Numbered from the stretch's first letter, positions 41,924 through 52,453 are shown. The stretch: DNA of 64,000 bases from Curtobacterium oceanosedimentum (GCF_020297365.1 NZ_JAIXIG010000004.1:1-64000), one strand, 5' to 3'. Numbers and translations: made by a program. Notes: generated by a model not told the origin, from the letters alone.

Positions 41924-43417
41924 ATGGCCACCGTCGCAGCGCGCCCCCGCACCTACGAAGTCCGCACCTACGGGTGCCAGATGAACGTGCACGACTCCGA
42001 GCGGCTGAGCGGCTCGCTGCAGGCCGCGGGCTACGCCGCTGCCGACGGCGAGCAGGCCGACGTGGTCGTCATCAACACGTGTGCGGTGCGCGAGAACGCC
42101 GACAACCGGCTCTACGGCAACCTCGGGCAGCTCGCCGGCATCAAGCGCGAGCACCCGGGCATGCAGATCGCCGTCGGCGGGTGCCTGGCGCAGAAGGACA
42201 AGAACGTCATCCTCGAGAAGGCGCCGTGGGTCGACGTCGTCTTCGGCACGCACAACATGGGGTCGTTGCCGACGCTGCTCGAGCGGGCCCGACACAACGA
42301 CGAGGCGCAGATCGAGATCCTCGAGGCCCTCGACGTGTTCCCGTCGACACTGCCGACCAAGCGTGAGTCCACGCACAGCGGCTGGGTGTCGATCTCGGTC
42401 GGGTGCAACAACACGTGCACGTTCTGCATCGTCCCCTCGCTGCGCGGCAAGGAGAAGGACCGCCGTCCCGGGGACGTCCTGGCCGAGGTGCAGGCGCTCG
42501 TCGACGACGGTGCGATCGAGGTCACGCTGCTCGGGCAGAACGTCAACTCCTACGGCGTCGAGTTCGGCGACCGACAGGCCTTCAGCAAGCTGCTGCGGGC
42601 CACGGGGACGATCGAGGGGCTCGAGCGCGTCCGGTTCACGAGCCCGCACCCCGCGGCGTTCACAGACGACGTCGTCGACGCCATGGCCGAGACGCCGAAC
42701 GTCATGCCGCAGCTGCACATGCCGCTGCAGTCCGGCTCGGACCGCGTGCTCAAGGCGATGCGTCGCAGCTACCGCAGCGAGCGGTTCCTCGGGATCCTCG
42801 ACCGCGTCCGCGCGGAGATCCCGCACGCGGCCATCTCGACGGACATCATCGTGGGCTTCCCCGGCGAGACCGAGGCCGACTTCGCCGACACCCTGCGGGT
42901 CGTCGAGCAGGCGCGGTTCGCCTCCGCCTTCACGTTCCAGTACTCCATCCGACCGGGCACCCCGGCCGCCACGATGGACGACCAGCTGCCGAAGCAGGTC
43001 GTGCAGGAACGGTACGAGCGGCTGGTCGCGCTGCAGGACCGGATCACCGCAGAGGAGAACGCCCGGCAGGTCGGCCGGAGCGTCGAGGTGCTGGTCGCCA
43101 CGGGCGAGGGCAAGAAGGACGACGCCACCCGCCGGCTGTCCGGCCGCGCCGAGGACTCCCGGCTCGTGCACTTCGCGGTGCCGGCCGGGTCCGCGGTCCC
43201 GCGCCCGGGCGACGTCGTCACGGTGGAGGTCACCCGTGCCGCTCCGCACTTCCTGATCGCCGACAACGAGGGTCCGCTGCGCATCCGCCGCACGCGTGCC
43301 GGCGACGCCTGGGACCGCGCCGAGGCGGAGAGCTGTGGCGTCCCGACACCCGCGACGGCCGGCGACGGCCCGCGCCCGGTCTCGCTCGGGCTGCCCACGC
43401 TCCGTGTCGGCCGCTGA
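41924..43417 (+). CDS. miaB: tRNA-2-methylthio-N6-isopentenyladenosine synthase MiaB
   Basis: A 497-residue radical-SAM methylthiotransferase acting on A37 of tRNA. The N-terminal UPF0004 domain supplies the first cluster cysteines ([30 protein letters not shown]). The radical-SAM motif C-x3-C-x2-C is in [16 protein letters not shown] near residue 160. A C-terminal TRAM domain lies around residues 375-445. It works on the product of MiaA, which follows with a 14-bp overlap. Confidence 0.95.
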   Translation: MATVAARPRTYEVRTYGCQMNVHDSERLSGSLQAAGYAAADGEQADVVVINTCAVRENADNRLYGNLGQLAGIKREHPGMQIAVGGCLAQKDKNVILEKAPWVDVVFGTHNMGSLPTLLERARHNDEAQIEILEALDVFPSTLPTKRESTHSGWVSISVGCNNTCTFCIVPSLRGKEKDRRPGDVLAEVQALVDDGAIEVTLLGQNVNSYGVEFGDRQAFSKLLRATGTIEGLERVRFTSPHPAAFTDDVVDAMAETPNVMPQLHMPLQSGSDRVLKAMRRSYRSERFLGILDRVRAEIPHAAISTDIIVGFPGETEADFADTLRVVEQARFASAFTFQYSIRPGTPAATMDDQLPKQVVQERYERLVALQDRITAEENARQVGRSVEVLVATGEGKKDDATRRLSGRAEDSRLVHFAVPAGSAVPRPGDVVTVEVTRAAPHFLIADNEGPLRIRRTRAGDAWDRAEAESCGVPTPATAGDGPRPVSLGLPTLRVGR

Positions 43418-44360
43418 TCCGACGCCGGCCGCAGGGAGCTCTGCCGACCTGATCGCGGTCGTCGGGGCGACGGGCACCGGCAAGTCCGACCTCGGCATCG
43501 CGATCGCCGAGCGCCTGCGCGCCGCGGGTCGCAGCGCAGCAATCATCAACGCCGACGCCATGCAGCTGTACCGCGGCATGGACATCGGGACGGCCAAGCT
43601 GCCGCTCGAGGAACGACGGGGCATCCCGCACCACCAGCTCGACGTGCTCGACGTCACCGACGAGGCGAGCGTCGCTGCGTACCAGGTCGCCGCCCGGGCC
43701 GACGTCGAACGGATCCAGGCGGACGGGGGCGTGGCGGTGCTCGTCGGGGGCAGCGGCCTGTACGTCTCCGCGGTGCTGTTCGACCTGGCGTTCCCCGGTA
43801 CGGACCCGGTGCTCCGGGCGCGGCTCGAGCAGGAGCACGAGGAGCTCGGCCCGGGCATCCTGCTCGAACGGCTGCGCGCCCTCGACCCGGCGGCCGCCGC
43901 GACGATCGACGCACGCAACCCACGGCGGTTGATCCGAGCACTCGAGATCGCGAGCCGATCCGAGGTGGTGACCCCGAGCCTCCCGGACGCGCCCCGCGCC
44001 TGGCGACCGTCCCGCATCCTGCACCTGCGTCGCGACCGCGACCAGCTGGTGCCGGCCCTGCACGAGCGGGCCGCGCTGATGTTCGCGGCCGGGCTGGTCG
44101 ACGAGGTCGCGGCCCTCCGCGACCGCGGACTGGAGCAGGGACGCACCGCCCGCGGTGCGATCGGCTACTCGCAGGCGCTCGAGGTGCTCGCCGGCACGTC
44201 GACGGTCGACCAAGCCGTCGAGGCGACGGGCGTCGCCACGCGCAAGTACGCGCGTCGGCAGGTGTCCTGGTTCCGGCGCTACGCCGACGCGGAGACGCTC
44301 GACGTCACGGGGGCGGACCCCGGCGACCTGTCGGAGCTGGCCCGTAGGATCGTGCCGTGA
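43404..44360 (+). CDS. miaA: tRNA dimethylallyltransferase
   Basis: A 318-residue enzyme that adds the dimethylallyl group to A37 of tRNA before MiaB. The P-loop is [20 protein letters not shown] near residue 16. Other marks: [19 protein letters not shown] near residue 46, [22 protein letters not shown] near residue 114, and [10 protein letters not shown] plus [13 protein letters not shown] near the end. The GTG start lies inside the end of miaB. The dapF start overlaps its stop. Confidence 0.94.
   Translation: MSAADPTPAAGSSADLIAVVGATGTGKSDLGIAIAERLRAAGRSAAIINADAMQLYRGMDIGTAKLPLEERRGIPHHQLDVLDVTDEASVAAYQVAARADVERIQADGGVAVLVGGSGLYVSAVLFDLAFPGTDPVLRARLEQEHEELGPGILLERLRALDPAAAATIDARNPRRLIRALEIASRSEVVTPSLPDAPRAWRPSRILHLRRDRDQLVPALHERAALMFAAGLVDEVAALRDRGLEQGRTARGAIGYSQALEVLAGTSTVDQAVEATGVATRKYARRQVSWFRRYADAETLDVTGADPGDLSELARRIVP
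44345..44350 (+). promoter_or_regulatory. Candidate internal -10 box TAGGAT for dapF
   Basis: TAGGAT lies within the end of miaA, 6 bases before the GTG at 44357. dapF may therefore have its own leaderless promoter besides read-through. Confidence 0.35.
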
Positions 44361-45247
44361 CCGAGCTGCACTTCACCAAGGGCCAGGGGACCGGCAACGA
44401 CTTCGTCCTGTTCGCCGACCCCGACGCCGTCGTCGACCTGACCCCGGAGCGGATCCGGGCGATCGCCGACCGCCGGTTCGGCGTCGGTGGTGACGGCGTG
44501 ATCCGCGCGGTGCGCTCCGAGGCGATCCCCGAGGGGCGCGCGCTCGTGTCCGTCGAGCCCGAGGCGACCTGGTTCATGGACTACCACAACGCCGACGGCA
44601 CGGTCGCGGAGATGTGCGGCAACGGCATCCGTGTGTTCGCGCGGTACCTGACCGAATCGGGGCTGGTCGACCTGGCGCCCGGCGAGACGCTCACCGTCGG
44701 CAGCCGCAAGGGCCTGGTCGACATCCGGCGCACCACGAACGGGTTCGCCGCCGACCTCGGCCGCTGGAGCCTGGGCATCGAGGGCGGCGGATCGGACGAC
44801 GTGCTCGTGCGGGCGAAGAACCTCGACGGCGCGCGACCGGGCATCGGCATCGACGTCGGCAACCCGCACGTGGTCGTCGCGGTCGAGACCGAGGACGAGC
44901 TCGCCGACCTCGACCTGACGTTCCTGCCGGTGCTCGACCCGGCGCCGGCGCACGGTGCCAACGTGGAGTTCGTGCTGCCGGGGGACCCGCTGATCGAGGA
45001 CGGCGTCGGCGTGATCACGATGCGCGTGCACGAGCGGGGCAGCGGGGAGACTCTGTCGTGCGGGACCGGCGCGGTGGCCGCGGCCCTCGCCACGCGGTAC
45101 TGGGTGGGCGCGGGGGCGCCGGACACCTGGCGGGTGCGGGTGCCGGGCGGGCTGCTGACCGTGCGGATGACGGCGACCGAGGACGGCGAGCACGTGTCGC
45201 TGTCCGGGCCGGCCGAGCTGGTGTTCTCGGGCGACCTGACGGTCTGA
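44357..45247 (+). CDS. dapF: Diaminopimelate epimerase
   Basis: A 296-residue PLP-independent epimerase converting LL- to meso-diaminopimelate for peptidoglycan and lysine. The two catalytic cysteines are in [15 protein letters not shown] near residue 90 and [14 protein letters not shown] near residue 235. [18 protein letters not shown] opens the protein. It overlaps miaA by four bases, so miaB-miaA-dapF form one operon. Confidence 0.95.
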   Translation: MTELHFTKGQGTGNDFVLFADPDAVVDLTPERIRAIADRRFGVGGDGVIRAVRSEAIPEGRALVSVEPEATWFMDYHNADGTVAEMCGNGIRVFARYLTESGLVDLAPGETLTVGSRKGLVDIRRTTNGFAADLGRWSLGIEGGGSDDVLVRAKNLDGARPGIGIDVGNPHVVVAVETEDELADLDLTFLPVLDPAPAHGANVEFVLPGDPLIEDGVGVITMRVHERGSGETLSCGTGAVAAALATRYWVGAGAPDTWRVRVPGGLLTVRMTATEDGEHVSLSGPAELVFSGDLTV

Positions 45248-45309
45248 CGCGGGCGGGCGGGCGCGGGGACGGGCGCGCGCTGCTCGTTCGTGGGTCGTGC
45301 CCGCACGTC

Positions 45310-45360
45310 GTGAGCAGCAATGGTCGGGTGCGCCGTGGCGACTCGACCATTCGTGCTCAC
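45310..45360. repeat. 51-nt palindrome, family B copy 5
   Basis: GTGAGCAGCAATGGTCGGGT pairs with ACTCGACCATTCGTGCTCAC around GCGCCGTGGCG. It lies between the convergent dapF and methyltransferase genes and is closest to copy 4. Confidence 0.85.
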
Positions 45361-45442
45361 GAAGCACAACGACCGCGGCGTCGCGCGAGCGGCCGTCGCG
45401 CGAGCGACCGCGGCGCGAGCGGGCGCCGCGCAGCGCCGGCGC

Positions 45443-46054
45443 CTACGCCGAGCGCACCACCCGGATCACGCGGAACCCCTTGGCGGTCGACACCCGGTCC
45501 ACCGCGAACCCCTCGCCCAGCGCCCCGACGAGCCACTTCTGCAGCGAGTCGCCACCCAGGTCCTTCGACACCACGAGCCACGCCTCGCCCCCGACCTCGA
45601 GCCGCGGCAGCCAGGTGAGCAGGATCTCGTGGAGCTCGTCCTTGCCGACACGGATCGGCGGGTTCGACCAGATCGTCCGGAAGCGCAGGTCGGCGGGGAC
45701 GTCCGACGGCAGGGCGACGGTGACGTTGGCGGCCCCGGCGGCGGCGGCGTTCCCGCGCGCGAGCCCGAGGACCCGCTCGTTGACGTCGACGCCCCACACC
45801 CGGGCGTCGGGGGACTGCAGGGCCATGGTGATCGCGATCGGACCCCAGCCGCAGCCGATGTCGAGCAGTGCGCCGTCGCTCGCCGGGGCCGGCACGGACC
45901 CGAGCAGGACCTTCGTGCCGCGGTCGATGCCGTCCGGGCTGAACACCCCCGCCGCGGTGGTGAGCGTGAGGGGTCGATCGGCGAGGGTGACCGTGATCTC
46001 GCGTTCGCGTGTCTCGGACGACGGGTTCGCGGAGAAGTAGTGCTCGTTCGCCAT
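45443..46054 (-). CDS. Class I SAM-dependent methyltransferase (RsmC-like)
   Basis: A 203-residue protein with the SAM motif ALLDIGCGWGPIAITMAL near residue 62 and VWGVDVNERVLGLARGNA. The catalytic motif SNPPIRVGKDELHEIL near residue 130 is the NPP-type found in rRNA/protein N-methyltransferases of the RsmC group. It starts MANEHYFSANPS, a typical opening for this family (YFS-x-xP). It is divergent from hflX; the rRNA target is inferred. Confidence 0.88.
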   Translation of the reverse strand: MANEHYFSANPSSETREREITVTLADRPLTLTTAAGVFSPDGIDRGTKVLLGSVPAPASDGALLDIGCGWGPIAITMALQSPDARVWGVDVNERVLGLARGNAAAAGAANVTVALPSDVPADLRFRTIWSNPPIRVGKDELHEILLTWLPRLEVGGEAWLVVSKDLGGDSLQKWLVGALGEGFAVDRVSTAKGFRVIRVVRSA

Positions 46055-46100
46055 GGAAGAACCGTACCGTCACCCCCGTGTGTCCGAGGGGCCGCGGCGG

Positions 46101-46106
46101 TACCCT
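46101..46106 (+). promoter_or_regulatory. Candidate -10 box TACCCT for hflX
   Basis: TACCCT ends 9 bases before the ATG at 46116. Confidence 0.4.
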
Positions 46107-46115
46107 GAGCACAGC

Positions 46116-47657
46116 ATGACGGATACCCATCAGGAGAACCACCAGTCCACCGACGACAGCGCAGAAGGTGTCGTCGAACGGGTGCTGCGCAACGCGGACC
46201 AGCGCGCAGCATCGTCCATCTTCGCGCCCGCCCAGGCCATCCAGACCCGCTCGGTCGACGACCGCGGTTGGGACGGCGACGGCGACCAGTACGACCGTGA
46301 GGACCGAGCGGCACTGCGTCGTGTCACGGGCCTCTCCACCGAGCTCGAGGACGTCACCGAGGTCGAGTACCGCCAGCTGCGGCTCGAGCAGGTCGTCCTG
46401 ATCGGGGTCTACCCCCAGGGCGATGCCTCGGACGCCGAGAACTCCCTCCGCGAGCTGGCGGCACTGGCCGAGACAGCGGGCGCCGTGGTGCTCGACGGGC
46501 TCCTGCAGCGCCGACCGAACCCCGACCCGGCCACCTACCTCGGCAAGGGCAAGGCCCAGGAACTCGCGATGGTCGTCAAGGCCACCGGCGCCGACACGGT
46601 CATCGCCGACACCGAACTCGCCCCCTCGCAGCGTCGTGCGCTGGAGGACGTCGTGAAGGTGAAGGTGATCGACCGCACGGCCGTGATCCTCGACATCTTC
46701 AGCCAGCACGCGAAGACCCGCGAGGGCAAGGCCCAGGTCGAGCTCGCCCAGCTCCAGTACCTGCTGCCGCGACTGCGTGGTTGGGGTGAGTCGATGTCCC
46801 GACAGGCCGGTGGTCAGGTCTCCGGCGGTGCGGGCATGGGGTCGCGCGGTCCCGGTGAGACCAAGATGGAGCTCGACCGCCGCAAGATCCACACGCGCAT
46901 GGCCAAGCTCCGTCGGCAGATCGCCGGGTTCGCCCCGGCGCGCGAGGCCAAGCGCGCCGAGCGCAACCGCAACGAGGTGCCGAGCGTCGCGATCGCGGGC
47001 TACACGAACGCGGGCAAGTCCTCGTTGCTCAACCGCCTGACGAGCGCCGGCGTGCTCGTGCAGAACCAGCTGTTCGCGACGCTGGACGCCACCGTCCGCC
47101 GGACCGAGAGCGCCAAGGGGCGGGAGTTCACGTTCGTCGACACCGTCGGGTTCGTGCGCAACCTGCCGCACCAGCTGGTCGAGGCGTTCCGCTCCACCCT
47201 CGAGGAAGTCGGCGACGCCGACGTCATCGTCCACGTCGTGGACGGCTCGCACCCCGACCCCGGCGCGCAGCTCTCGACGGTGCGCGAGGTCATCGGCGAC
47301 GTCGGTGCGGGGGACCTGCCGGAGATCGTCGTCTTCAACAAGGCCGACCTGATCGACGACGCCCAGCGGCTGGTGCTCATCGGGCTCGTACCGGACGCGG
47401 TGTTCGTCTCGGCGCGCACCGGCGAGGGCATCCCGGAGCTCCTCCGCGTCATCGAGGACCGCCTGCCGGAGCCCGACGTCGACCTGACCATCGTGGTGCC
47501 CTACGACCGCGGTGACCTGGTGTCGTCGCTGCACGACGCCGGTTCGGTGGAGTCCGTCGACTACGTCGAGGACGGCACGCGCCTGCACGTCCGGGTCTTC
47601 CAGCGGCAGGTCGCCGAGCTCGAGCCGTTCCTGGTCACGCCGGTCCCGTCCGTCTGA
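46116..47657 (+). CDS. hflX: GTPase HflX
   Basis: A 513-residue ribosome-splitting GTPase. An acidic N-terminal extension of about 90 residues precedes the HflX domain (VVLIGVYPQGDASDAENSLR, TYLGKGKAQELAMVV, REGKAQVELAQLQYLLPRLR). The long Gly-rich loop GGQVSGGAGMGSRGPGETKM is typical. The G domain has the P-loop IAGYTNAGKSSLLNRLTSAG near residue 295, FVDTVGFVRNLPHQLVEAF (G3) and VFNKADL (G4). The ATG of MTDTHQEN was chosen. Confidence 0.95.
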   Translation: MTDTHQENHQSTDDSAEGVVERVLRNADQRAASSIFAPAQAIQTRSVDDRGWDGDGDQYDREDRAALRRVTGLSTELEDVTEVEYRQLRLEQVVLIGVYPQGDASDAENSLRELAALAETAGAVVLDGLLQRRPNPDPATYLGKGKAQELAMVVKATGADTVIADTELAPSQRRALEDVVKVKVIDRTAVILDIFSQHAKTREGKAQVELAQLQYLLPRLRGWGESMSRQAGGQVSGGAGMGSRGPGETKMELDRRKIHTRMAKLRRQIAGFAPAREAKRAERNRNEVPSVAIAGYTNAGKSSLLNRLTSAGVLVQNQLFATLDATVRRTESAKGREFTFVDTVGFVRNLPHQLVEAFRSTLEEVGDADVIVHVVDGSHPDPGAQLSTVREVIGDVGAGDLPEIVVFNKADLIDDAQRLVLIGLVPDAVFVSARTGEGIPELLRVIEDRLPEPDVDLTIVVPYDRGDLVSSLHDAGSVESVDYVEDGTRLHVRVFQRQVAELEPFLVTPVPSV

Positions 47658-47748
47658 CCCGCGGCTCCGGCAGGCGCTGCCGCGCGGCCTGGAGGCCCGT
47701 CACCGGTCCGCAGGACACCGTCGGCTTCCCGAGACGCCCCCGAACACA

Positions 47749-47778
47749 CGAAACGCCGCCGGATCCGGCGGCGTTTCG
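47749..47778. terminator. Bidirectional terminator between hflX and lexA
   Basis: Perfect palindrome CGAAACGCCGCC-GGATCC-GGCGGCGTTTCG between convergent genes. The arms provide GUUUCG on either transcript. Confidence 0.8.
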
Positions 47779-47855
47779 TCGTGCAGGCGGTGTCTCGCGG
47801 GGACGCCGGCGTCTCGCCCGGCAGGCCCAGAGCACCGGGGGACCCGGGTGACTGG

Positions 47856-48500
47856 TCAGAGGGAGCGCAGGACCGCGACGACCTTGCCGAGCACCGAGGC
47901 CGCGTCACCGAGGATCGGCTCGAACGCGGTGTTGCGCGGCAGCAGCCACGTGTGCCCGTCGCGCTGACGGAACACCTTCACGGTTGCCTCTTCGTCGAGC
48001 ATGGCCGCGACGATGTCCCCGTTCTCGGCGGTCTGCTGTGACCGCACGACCACCCAGTCGCCGTCGCAGATCGCCGCGTCGATCATCGACTCACCGACGA
48101 CCTTGAGCATGAAGAGGTCACCCGTGCCGACGAGCTGGCGGGGGAGCGGCAGGATCTCGTCCACGTGCTGCTCGGCGGTGATCGGGACGCCGGCGGCGAT
48201 CCGGCCGACCAGCGGTACGAGCGTGGTGGCGTCGACGTCCGGTGCGTCCGCGTCCGACGAGGGCTCGTCGACCAGCACCTCGAGGGCGCGGGGGCGGTTC
48301 GGGTCGCGTCGGATCCACCCGCCGAGCTCGAGCTGTCCGAGCTGGTGCGAGACGCTCGACAGCGACGACAGTCCGGCGGCGTCACCGATCTCCCGCATGC
48401 TCGGCGGGTAGCCCCGCGATGCGATCGACGCTCGGATCGCGTCGAGGATCGCCTGCTGCTTCGCCGTCAGCGGCTTCTGGCCCCGCAGTTCGTCCACCAC
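47856..48500 (-). CDS. lexA: SOS repressor LexA
   Basis: A 214-residue repressor. The N-terminal winged helix begins [20 protein letters not shown] and has the recognition region [20 protein letters not shown]. The self-cleavage Ala-Gly is in [13 protein letters not shown] near residue 99; catalytic Ser is in [15 protein letters not shown] and Lys in EATVKVFRQ. The start is the GTG of VVDELRGQ; the upstream frame runs through the SOS region. It is divergent from the LysM gene, and both probably respond to the same LexA boxes. Confidence 0.95.
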   Translation of the reverse strand: MVDELRGQKPLTAKQQAILDAIRASIASRGYPPSMREIGDAAGLSSLSSVSHQLGQLELGGWIRRDPNRPRALEVLVDEPSSDADAPDVDATTLVPLVGRIAAGVPITAEQHVDEILPLPRQLVGTGDLFMLKVVGESMIDAAICDGDWVVVRSQQTAENGDIVAAMLDEEATVKVFRQRDGHTWLLPRNTAFEPILGDAASVLGKVVAVLRSL

Positions 48501-48607
48501 GTCGTCTCGCTTTCGTCGGTGCTGGAGCGGTCGTGGCGGGAATGTCGGTGGTCCCCGTTTGACTTGTCCCAGTCGATCGAAACAGTATCCGACCGGGCAA
48601 CCGCGGA

Positions 48608-48621
48608 CAAACACCTGTTCG
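48608..48621. promoter_or_regulatory. LexA box on the lexA side of the divergent gap
   Basis: CAAACACCTGTTCG matches CGAAC-N4-GTTCG with one mismatch in the left half. It lies 108 bp before the lexA start and is suited to autoregulation. Confidence 0.6.
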
Positions 48622-48680
48622 AGCGTGTCGCAAGAAATCCCTGCACAAATCCATCCTTGGGACTTGTGCGCCGCCTGATT

Positions 48681-48694
48681 CGAAACTATGTTCG
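48681..48694. promoter_or_regulatory. LexA box on the LysM side of the divergent gap
   Basis: CGAAACTATGTTCG matches the SOS consensus with one mismatch, 41 bp before the LysM gene start. It is almost the same sequence as the imperfect box before recA (39603-39616). Confidence 0.65.
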
Positions 48695-48735
48695 GTACAC
48701 GACTTCGGTTCACCGAACGGGAAGGCAAGAACGAC

Positions 48736-49113
48736 ATGAGCACCATCGCCCTCGCTGACATCCAGCGCCCCGCGGCGCCCGCCGTGCGTACCCGCCTGCG
48801 TCTCACGCGTCGCGGCCGCATCGTCTTCACGACGCTCGCCGCGATCCCCCTGCTCATCGTCGTCGCCCTCGGCGTCCTGAACGGCGGGCAGGCGTCCGCC
48901 GGCGACGCCAGCGCCGGTGGGTCTCGCACCACCTTCGAGACCGTGACGATCCAGCCCGGCGAGACGCTGTGGCAGCTCGCGGAAGAGACCGCACCGAACG
49001 CAGACCCGCGCGACTTCGTGCAGGACGTCGTGAGCCTGAACGCGCTGGACAGCTCCGCGCTGCAGGCCGGCGAGCAGATCGCCATCCCGGCGCAGTACTC
49101 GGCAGGCGAGTAG
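48736..49113 (+). CDS. LysM-domain protein divergent from lexA (probable SOS cell-division suppressor)
   Basis: A 125-residue membrane-anchored protein. Cytoplasmic residues 1-32 are basic, one helix spans about 34-55 ([20 protein letters not shown]), and an external LysM domain follows ([20 protein letters not shown] to GEQIAIP). Location, size and layout match the YneA/DivS/Rv2719c (ChiZ) group, SOS-induced proteins that delay division and sit next to lexA. The LexA box 41 bp upstream supports this. Function is inferred from context. The Shine-Dalgarno GAAGG lies about 10 bases before the ATG. Confidence 0.82.
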   Translation: MSTIALADIQRPAAPAVRTRLRLTRRGRIVFTTLAAIPLLIVVALGVLNGGQASAGDASAGGSRTTFETVTIQPGETLWQLAEETAPNADPRDFVQDVVSLNALDSSALQAGEQIAIPAQYSAGE

Positions 49114-49166
49114 CCACGACGGGCACTCCCGTCCAGACGGCTGGTCGTCGCCCGAGTGCAGCGGCC

Positions 49167-49172
49167 TACGAT
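49167..49172 (+). promoter_or_regulatory. Candidate -10 box TACGAT for hisC
   Basis: TACGAT ends exactly 6 bases before the GTG at 49179, which has no Shine-Dalgarno sequence. Confidence 0.5.
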
Positions 49173-49178
49173 GGTTCG

Positions 49179-50285
49179 GTGGCATTCACGCTCGAAGACC
49201 TCCCGATCCGAGACGACCTGCGCGGTCAGAGCCCGTACGGCGCTCCGCAGAAGCACGTGCGCGTCCAGCTGAACGTCAACGAGAACACGCATCCCGTCCC
49301 TGCGGACGTGGCCGACGACATCGTCGAGTCCATCCGGCACGCGCTGCTGACCGTGAACCGCTACCCGGACCGCGAGTTCACGGAGCTGCGCCGGTCCCTC
49401 GCCGAGTACCTCGGGCACGGGCTCGGTGCGGACCAGCTCTGGGCCGCGAACGGGTCGAACGAGGTCCTGCAGCAGCTGTTGCAGGCCTTCGGTGGCCCGG
49501 GGCGGTCCGTGCTCGGGTTCCCGCCCACGTACTCGATGCACTCGATCTTGGCGTCCGGCACCGGCACCACGTGGATCCCTGCACAGCGCGACGACGCCTT
49601 CCGCATCTCGCCCGAGACCGTGGTGGCCGCGATCCGCGAGCACCAGCCGGACATCGTGTTCCTGTGCGGGCCGAACAACCCGACGGGCACGCCGCTCGAG
49701 CTCGAGACCATCACGGCCGCGTACGACGCCACCGACGGCATCGTGATGGTCGACGAGGCCTACGCCGAGTTCATGCCGAGCGACGCCCCCAGTGCGATCA
49801 GCCTGCTGCCCGGGCGTGAGCGGCTCGTCGTCTCCCGGACGATGAGCAAGGCGTTCGCCTTCGCCGGTGCCCGCGTCGGGTACATGGCCGCCCACCCTGC
49901 CGTCATCGACGCGGTCCGACTCGTGCGCCTGCCCTACCACCTGTCCGCCCTCACCCAGGCCGCCGCGATCGCCGCGCTGCGCCACGCCCCCGAGATGCTC
50001 GCGATGGTCGACGACATCAAGGGCCAGCGCGACCGCATGGTCGTCGAGCTGCAGGCGATGGGGTACCGCACCTACGAGACGTGGTCGAACTTCGTGCTGT
50101 TCGGCGGCGTCGCCGACCCGAACGCCGCGTTCGAGGCACTGCTCGAGCACGACGTCATCGTCCGCGACCTCGGCATCCCCAACCACCTGCGCGTGAGCGC
50201 GGGCACCGAGGAGGAGACCACCGCGTTCCTCGACGCCATGCGGCAGGTCGCCGCCGTCCAGCCGCCGGTTAGGGTTGAGGCATGA
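49179..50285 (+). CDS. hisC: Histidinol-phosphate aminotransferase
   Basis: A 368-residue class II PLP aminotransferase of histidine synthesis. Marks: [11 protein letters not shown] at the N-terminus, [19 protein letters not shown] near residue 90, [14 protein letters not shown] near residue 160, MVDEAYAEF, and the PLP lysine in [19 protein letters not shown] near residue 223. First gene of the hisC-hisB-hisH cluster; ATGA overlap with hisB. Confidence 0.95.
   Translation: MAFTLEDLPIRDDLRGQSPYGAPQKHVRVQLNVNENTHPVPADVADDIVESIRHALLTVNRYPDREFTELRRSLAEYLGHGLGADQLWAANGSNEVLQQLLQAFGGPGRSVLGFPPTYSMHSILASGTGTTWIPAQRDDAFRISPETVVAAIREHQPDIVFLCGPNNPTGTPLELETITAAYDATDGIVMVDEAYAEFMPSDAPSAISLLPGRERLVVSRTMSKAFAFAGARVGYMAAHPAVIDAVRLVRLPYHLSALTQAAAIAALRHAPEMLAMVDDIKGQRDRMVVELQAMGYRTYETWSNFVLFGGVADPNAAFEALLEHDVIVRDLGIPNHLRVSAGTEEETTAFLDAMRQVAAVQPPVRVEA
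50270..50275 (+). promoter_or_regulatory. Candidate internal -10 box TAGGGT for hisB
   Basis: TAGGGT sits inside the end of hisC, 6 bases before the hisB ATG at 50282. It may be a chance match because the two genes overlap, or a second promoter. Confidence 0.3.
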
Positions 50286-50884
50286 CCGCCCGCACCGCCT
50301 CGATCAGCCGCCGGACGAGCGAATCGAGCGTCGAGCTCGAGCTCGACCTGGACGGCACCGGGACGTCGTCGATCTCGACCTCCGTCCCGTTCTTCGACCA
50401 CATGCTGACGGCGTTCAGCAAGCACTCGCTGATCGACCTGCGGGTGCACTCCACGGGTGACACCGACATCGACGTGCACCACACGGTCGAGGACACCGGG
50501 ATCGTGCTCGGCCAGGCGATCAAGCAGGCCCTCGGTGATCGCTCCGGCATCGGCCGGTACGGCGACGCGCTCGTGCCCCTCGACGAGGCGCTGGCCCAGG
50601 CGGTCGTCGACGTCTCCGGACGGCCGTTCCTGGTGCACTCCGGCGAGCCCGCGGGCTTCGAGTTCCACCGCATCGGCGGACACTTCACCGGGTCGATGGT
50701 CCGCCACGTGTTCGAGGCGATCACGTTCAACGCCGGCATCACCGTGCACGTCCGCGTGCTCGAGGGCCGCGACCCACACCACATCGCCGAGGCCGAGTTC
50801 AAGGCGTTCGCACGTGCCATGCGCAGGGCGGTCGAGCTGGACCCGCGTGTCGACGGCATCCCCTCCACGAAGGGCGCACTGTGA
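50282..50884 (+). CDS. hisB: Imidazoleglycerol-phosphate dehydratase
   Basis: A 200-residue single-function HisB. The metal-binding repeats are [17 protein letters not shown] near residue 38, [17 protein letters not shown] near residue 63 and [18 protein letters not shown] near residue 163, each supplying His/Glu ligands. It starts with [18 protein letters not shown]. Overlaps both neighbours by four bases, so it is translationally coupled. Confidence 0.96.
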   Translation: MTARTASISRRTSESSVELELDLDGTGTSSISTSVPFFDHMLTAFSKHSLIDLRVHSTGDTDIDVHHTVEDTGIVLGQAIKQALGDRSGIGRYGDALVPLDEALAQAVVDVSGRPFLVHSGEPAGFEFHRIGGHFTGSMVRHVFEAITFNAGITVHVRVLEGRDPHHIAEAEFKAFARAMRRAVELDPRVDGIPSTKGAL

Positions 50885-51519
50885 CCGCCGCCAAGCCGAA
50901 CGTCGTCGTCCTCGACTACGGGTCGGGCAACGTCCACTCCGCGGCCAAGGCACTGGAGCGCGCCGGCGCCGAGGTCACCCTGACCTCGGACAAGCAGGCG
51001 GCGCTCAAGGCCGACGGCCTGCTCGTCCCCGGCGTCGGCGCGTTCGCCGCGGTGATCGACCAGCTCGAGGGGGTGCAGGGCGGCGAGATCGTCGACCACC
51101 GACTCGCAGGCGGTCGGCCCGTGCTCGGCATCTGCGTCGGGATGCAGGTGCTGTTCTCCCGCGGCATCGAGCGTGGTGCCGACGTCGAGGGGCTCGGACA
51201 GTGGCCGGGCACCGTCCAGGAGATCCAGGCCGACGTCCTGCCGCACATGGGCTGGAACACCGTGCAGGCCCCCGAGGACTCCGTGCTGTTCGAGGGGCTG
51301 CGCGACGAGCGCTTCTACTTCGTGCACTCGTACGGGGTGACCGAGTTCCCGCTCGAGGCGTACGGGCCGTTCCGCGCGCCCCGCCTGACCTGGGCCGAGC
51401 ACGGTCAGCCGTTCCTCGCGGCGGTCGAGAACGGGCCGCTCACCGCCACCCAGTTCCACCCCGAGAAGTCCGGCGAGCCGGGCATCCGCCTGCTCGCCAA
51501 CTGGGTGCGCTCGCTCTGA
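50881..51519 (+). CDS. hisH: Imidazole glycerol phosphate synthase subunit HisH
   Basis: A 212-residue glutaminase subunit that feeds ammonia to HisF. The nucleophile Cys is in [11 protein letters not shown] near residue 83, and the His and Glu of the triad are in [13 protein letters not shown] near residue 195. [18 protein letters not shown] opens the domain. HisF is not in this window. The GTG start overlaps the hisB stop. Confidence 0.96.
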   Translation: MTAAKPNVVVLDYGSGNVHSAAKALERAGAEVTLTSDKQAALKADGLLVPGVGAFAAVIDQLEGVQGGEIVDHRLAGGRPVLGICVGMQVLFSRGIERGADVEGLGQWPGTVQEIQADVLPHMGWNTVQAPEDSVLFEGLRDERFYFVHSYGVTEFPLEAYGPFRAPRLTWAEHGQPFLAAVENGPLTATQFHPEKSGEPGIRLLANWVRSL

Positions 51520-51569
51520 ACCCGGCCGGCGACGCACGCGACGGCCGCGCCGGACGCACGCCGCGCCTC

Positions 51570-51675
51570 CAGGCCGACAGCCGAGCACCGCAAGCCGACA
51601 GCCGCAGGACAGCCGCAAGCCAACAGTCGACAGCCGCAGGACAGCCGCAAGCCGACAGCCGACAGCACCAGGCCG
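51570..51675. repeat. Degenerate 32-bp tandem repeat between hisH and priA
   Basis: GACAGCCGCAGGACAGCCGC recurs with a 32-bp period (51597 and 51629), with partial units before and after. It fills much of the 183-bp hisH-priA gap. GACAGCCG is the smallest shared element. Confidence 0.75.
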
Positions 51676-51702
51676 ACCGGCCGCAACGAAACCGACAGGA
51701 CC

Positions 51703-52449
51703 ATGAACGACCTCACCGACACCGCGCCCCTCGTCCTGCTGCCCGCCGTCGATGTCGTCGACGGCCAGGCCGTGCGCCTCACCCAGGGCGAGGCGGGCAG
51801 CGAGACCGGCTACGGCGACCCCGTCGCCGCTGCCCGCACCTGGCGCGACCAAGGTGCCGAGTGGATCCACCTCGTCGACCTCGACGCAGCGTTCGGCCGT
51901 GGCGACAACCGCAAGGTGATCGCGCACGCGATCCGCGAGGTCGAGGGTGTCTCCGTCGAGCTCTCCGGCGGCATCCGCGACGACGCCTCGCTCGAGGCGG
52001 CGCTGGCGACCGGTGCCGCACGCGTCAACCTGGGCACCGCGGCCCTCGAGAACCCGGGCTGGGCGGCGCGGGTGATCGGTGAGTACGGCGAGCAGATCGC
52101 CGTCGGGCTCGACGTCCGCGGCACCACCCTCGCGAGCCGCGGGTGGACCGAGGACGCCGGCGACCTGTGGGAGGTCCTCGACCGCCTCGAAGCGGCCGGG
52201 TGCGCCCGGTACGTGGTGACCGACGTCACCAAGGACGGCACGCTGCAGGGCCCGAACGTCGAACTGCTGCGGCAGGTGTGCGACCGCACGGACCAGCCCG
52301 TGGTGGCGTCCGGCGGGATCTCCACCCTCGACGACCTCCGTGCCCTGCGCGAGCTCGTGCCGTTCGGGCTCGAGGGCGCGATCATCGGCAAGGCGCTGTA
52401 CTCCGGCGCGTTCACGCTGCCGGCCGCGCTCGACGTCGCGTCGGACTAG
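51703..52449 (+). CDS. priA: PriA: bifunctional HisA/TrpF isomerase
   Basis: A 248-residue (beta-alpha)8 isomerase. In actinobacteria this protein serves both histidine (ProFAR isomerase) and tryptophan (PRA isomerase) synthesis. Marks: [20 protein letters not shown] with the first catalytic Asp, [16 protein letters not shown] near residue 85, and the second catalytic Asp in [15 protein letters not shown] near residue 175, then [16 protein letters not shown]. The bifunctional call rests on phylum and sequence style, not on a measured property. Confidence 0.9.
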   Translation: MNDLTDTAPLVLLPAVDVVDGQAVRLTQGEAGSETGYGDPVAAARTWRDQGAEWIHLVDLDAAFGRGDNRKVIAHAIREVEGVSVELSGGIRDDASLEAALATGAARVNLGTAALENPGWAARVIGEYGEQIAVGLDVRGTTLASRGWTEDAGDLWEVLDRLEAAGCARYVVTDVTKDGTLQGPNVELLRQVCDRTDQPVVASGGISTLDDLRALRELVPFGLEGAIIGKALYSGAFTLPAALDVASD

Positions 52450-52453
52450 CGCC

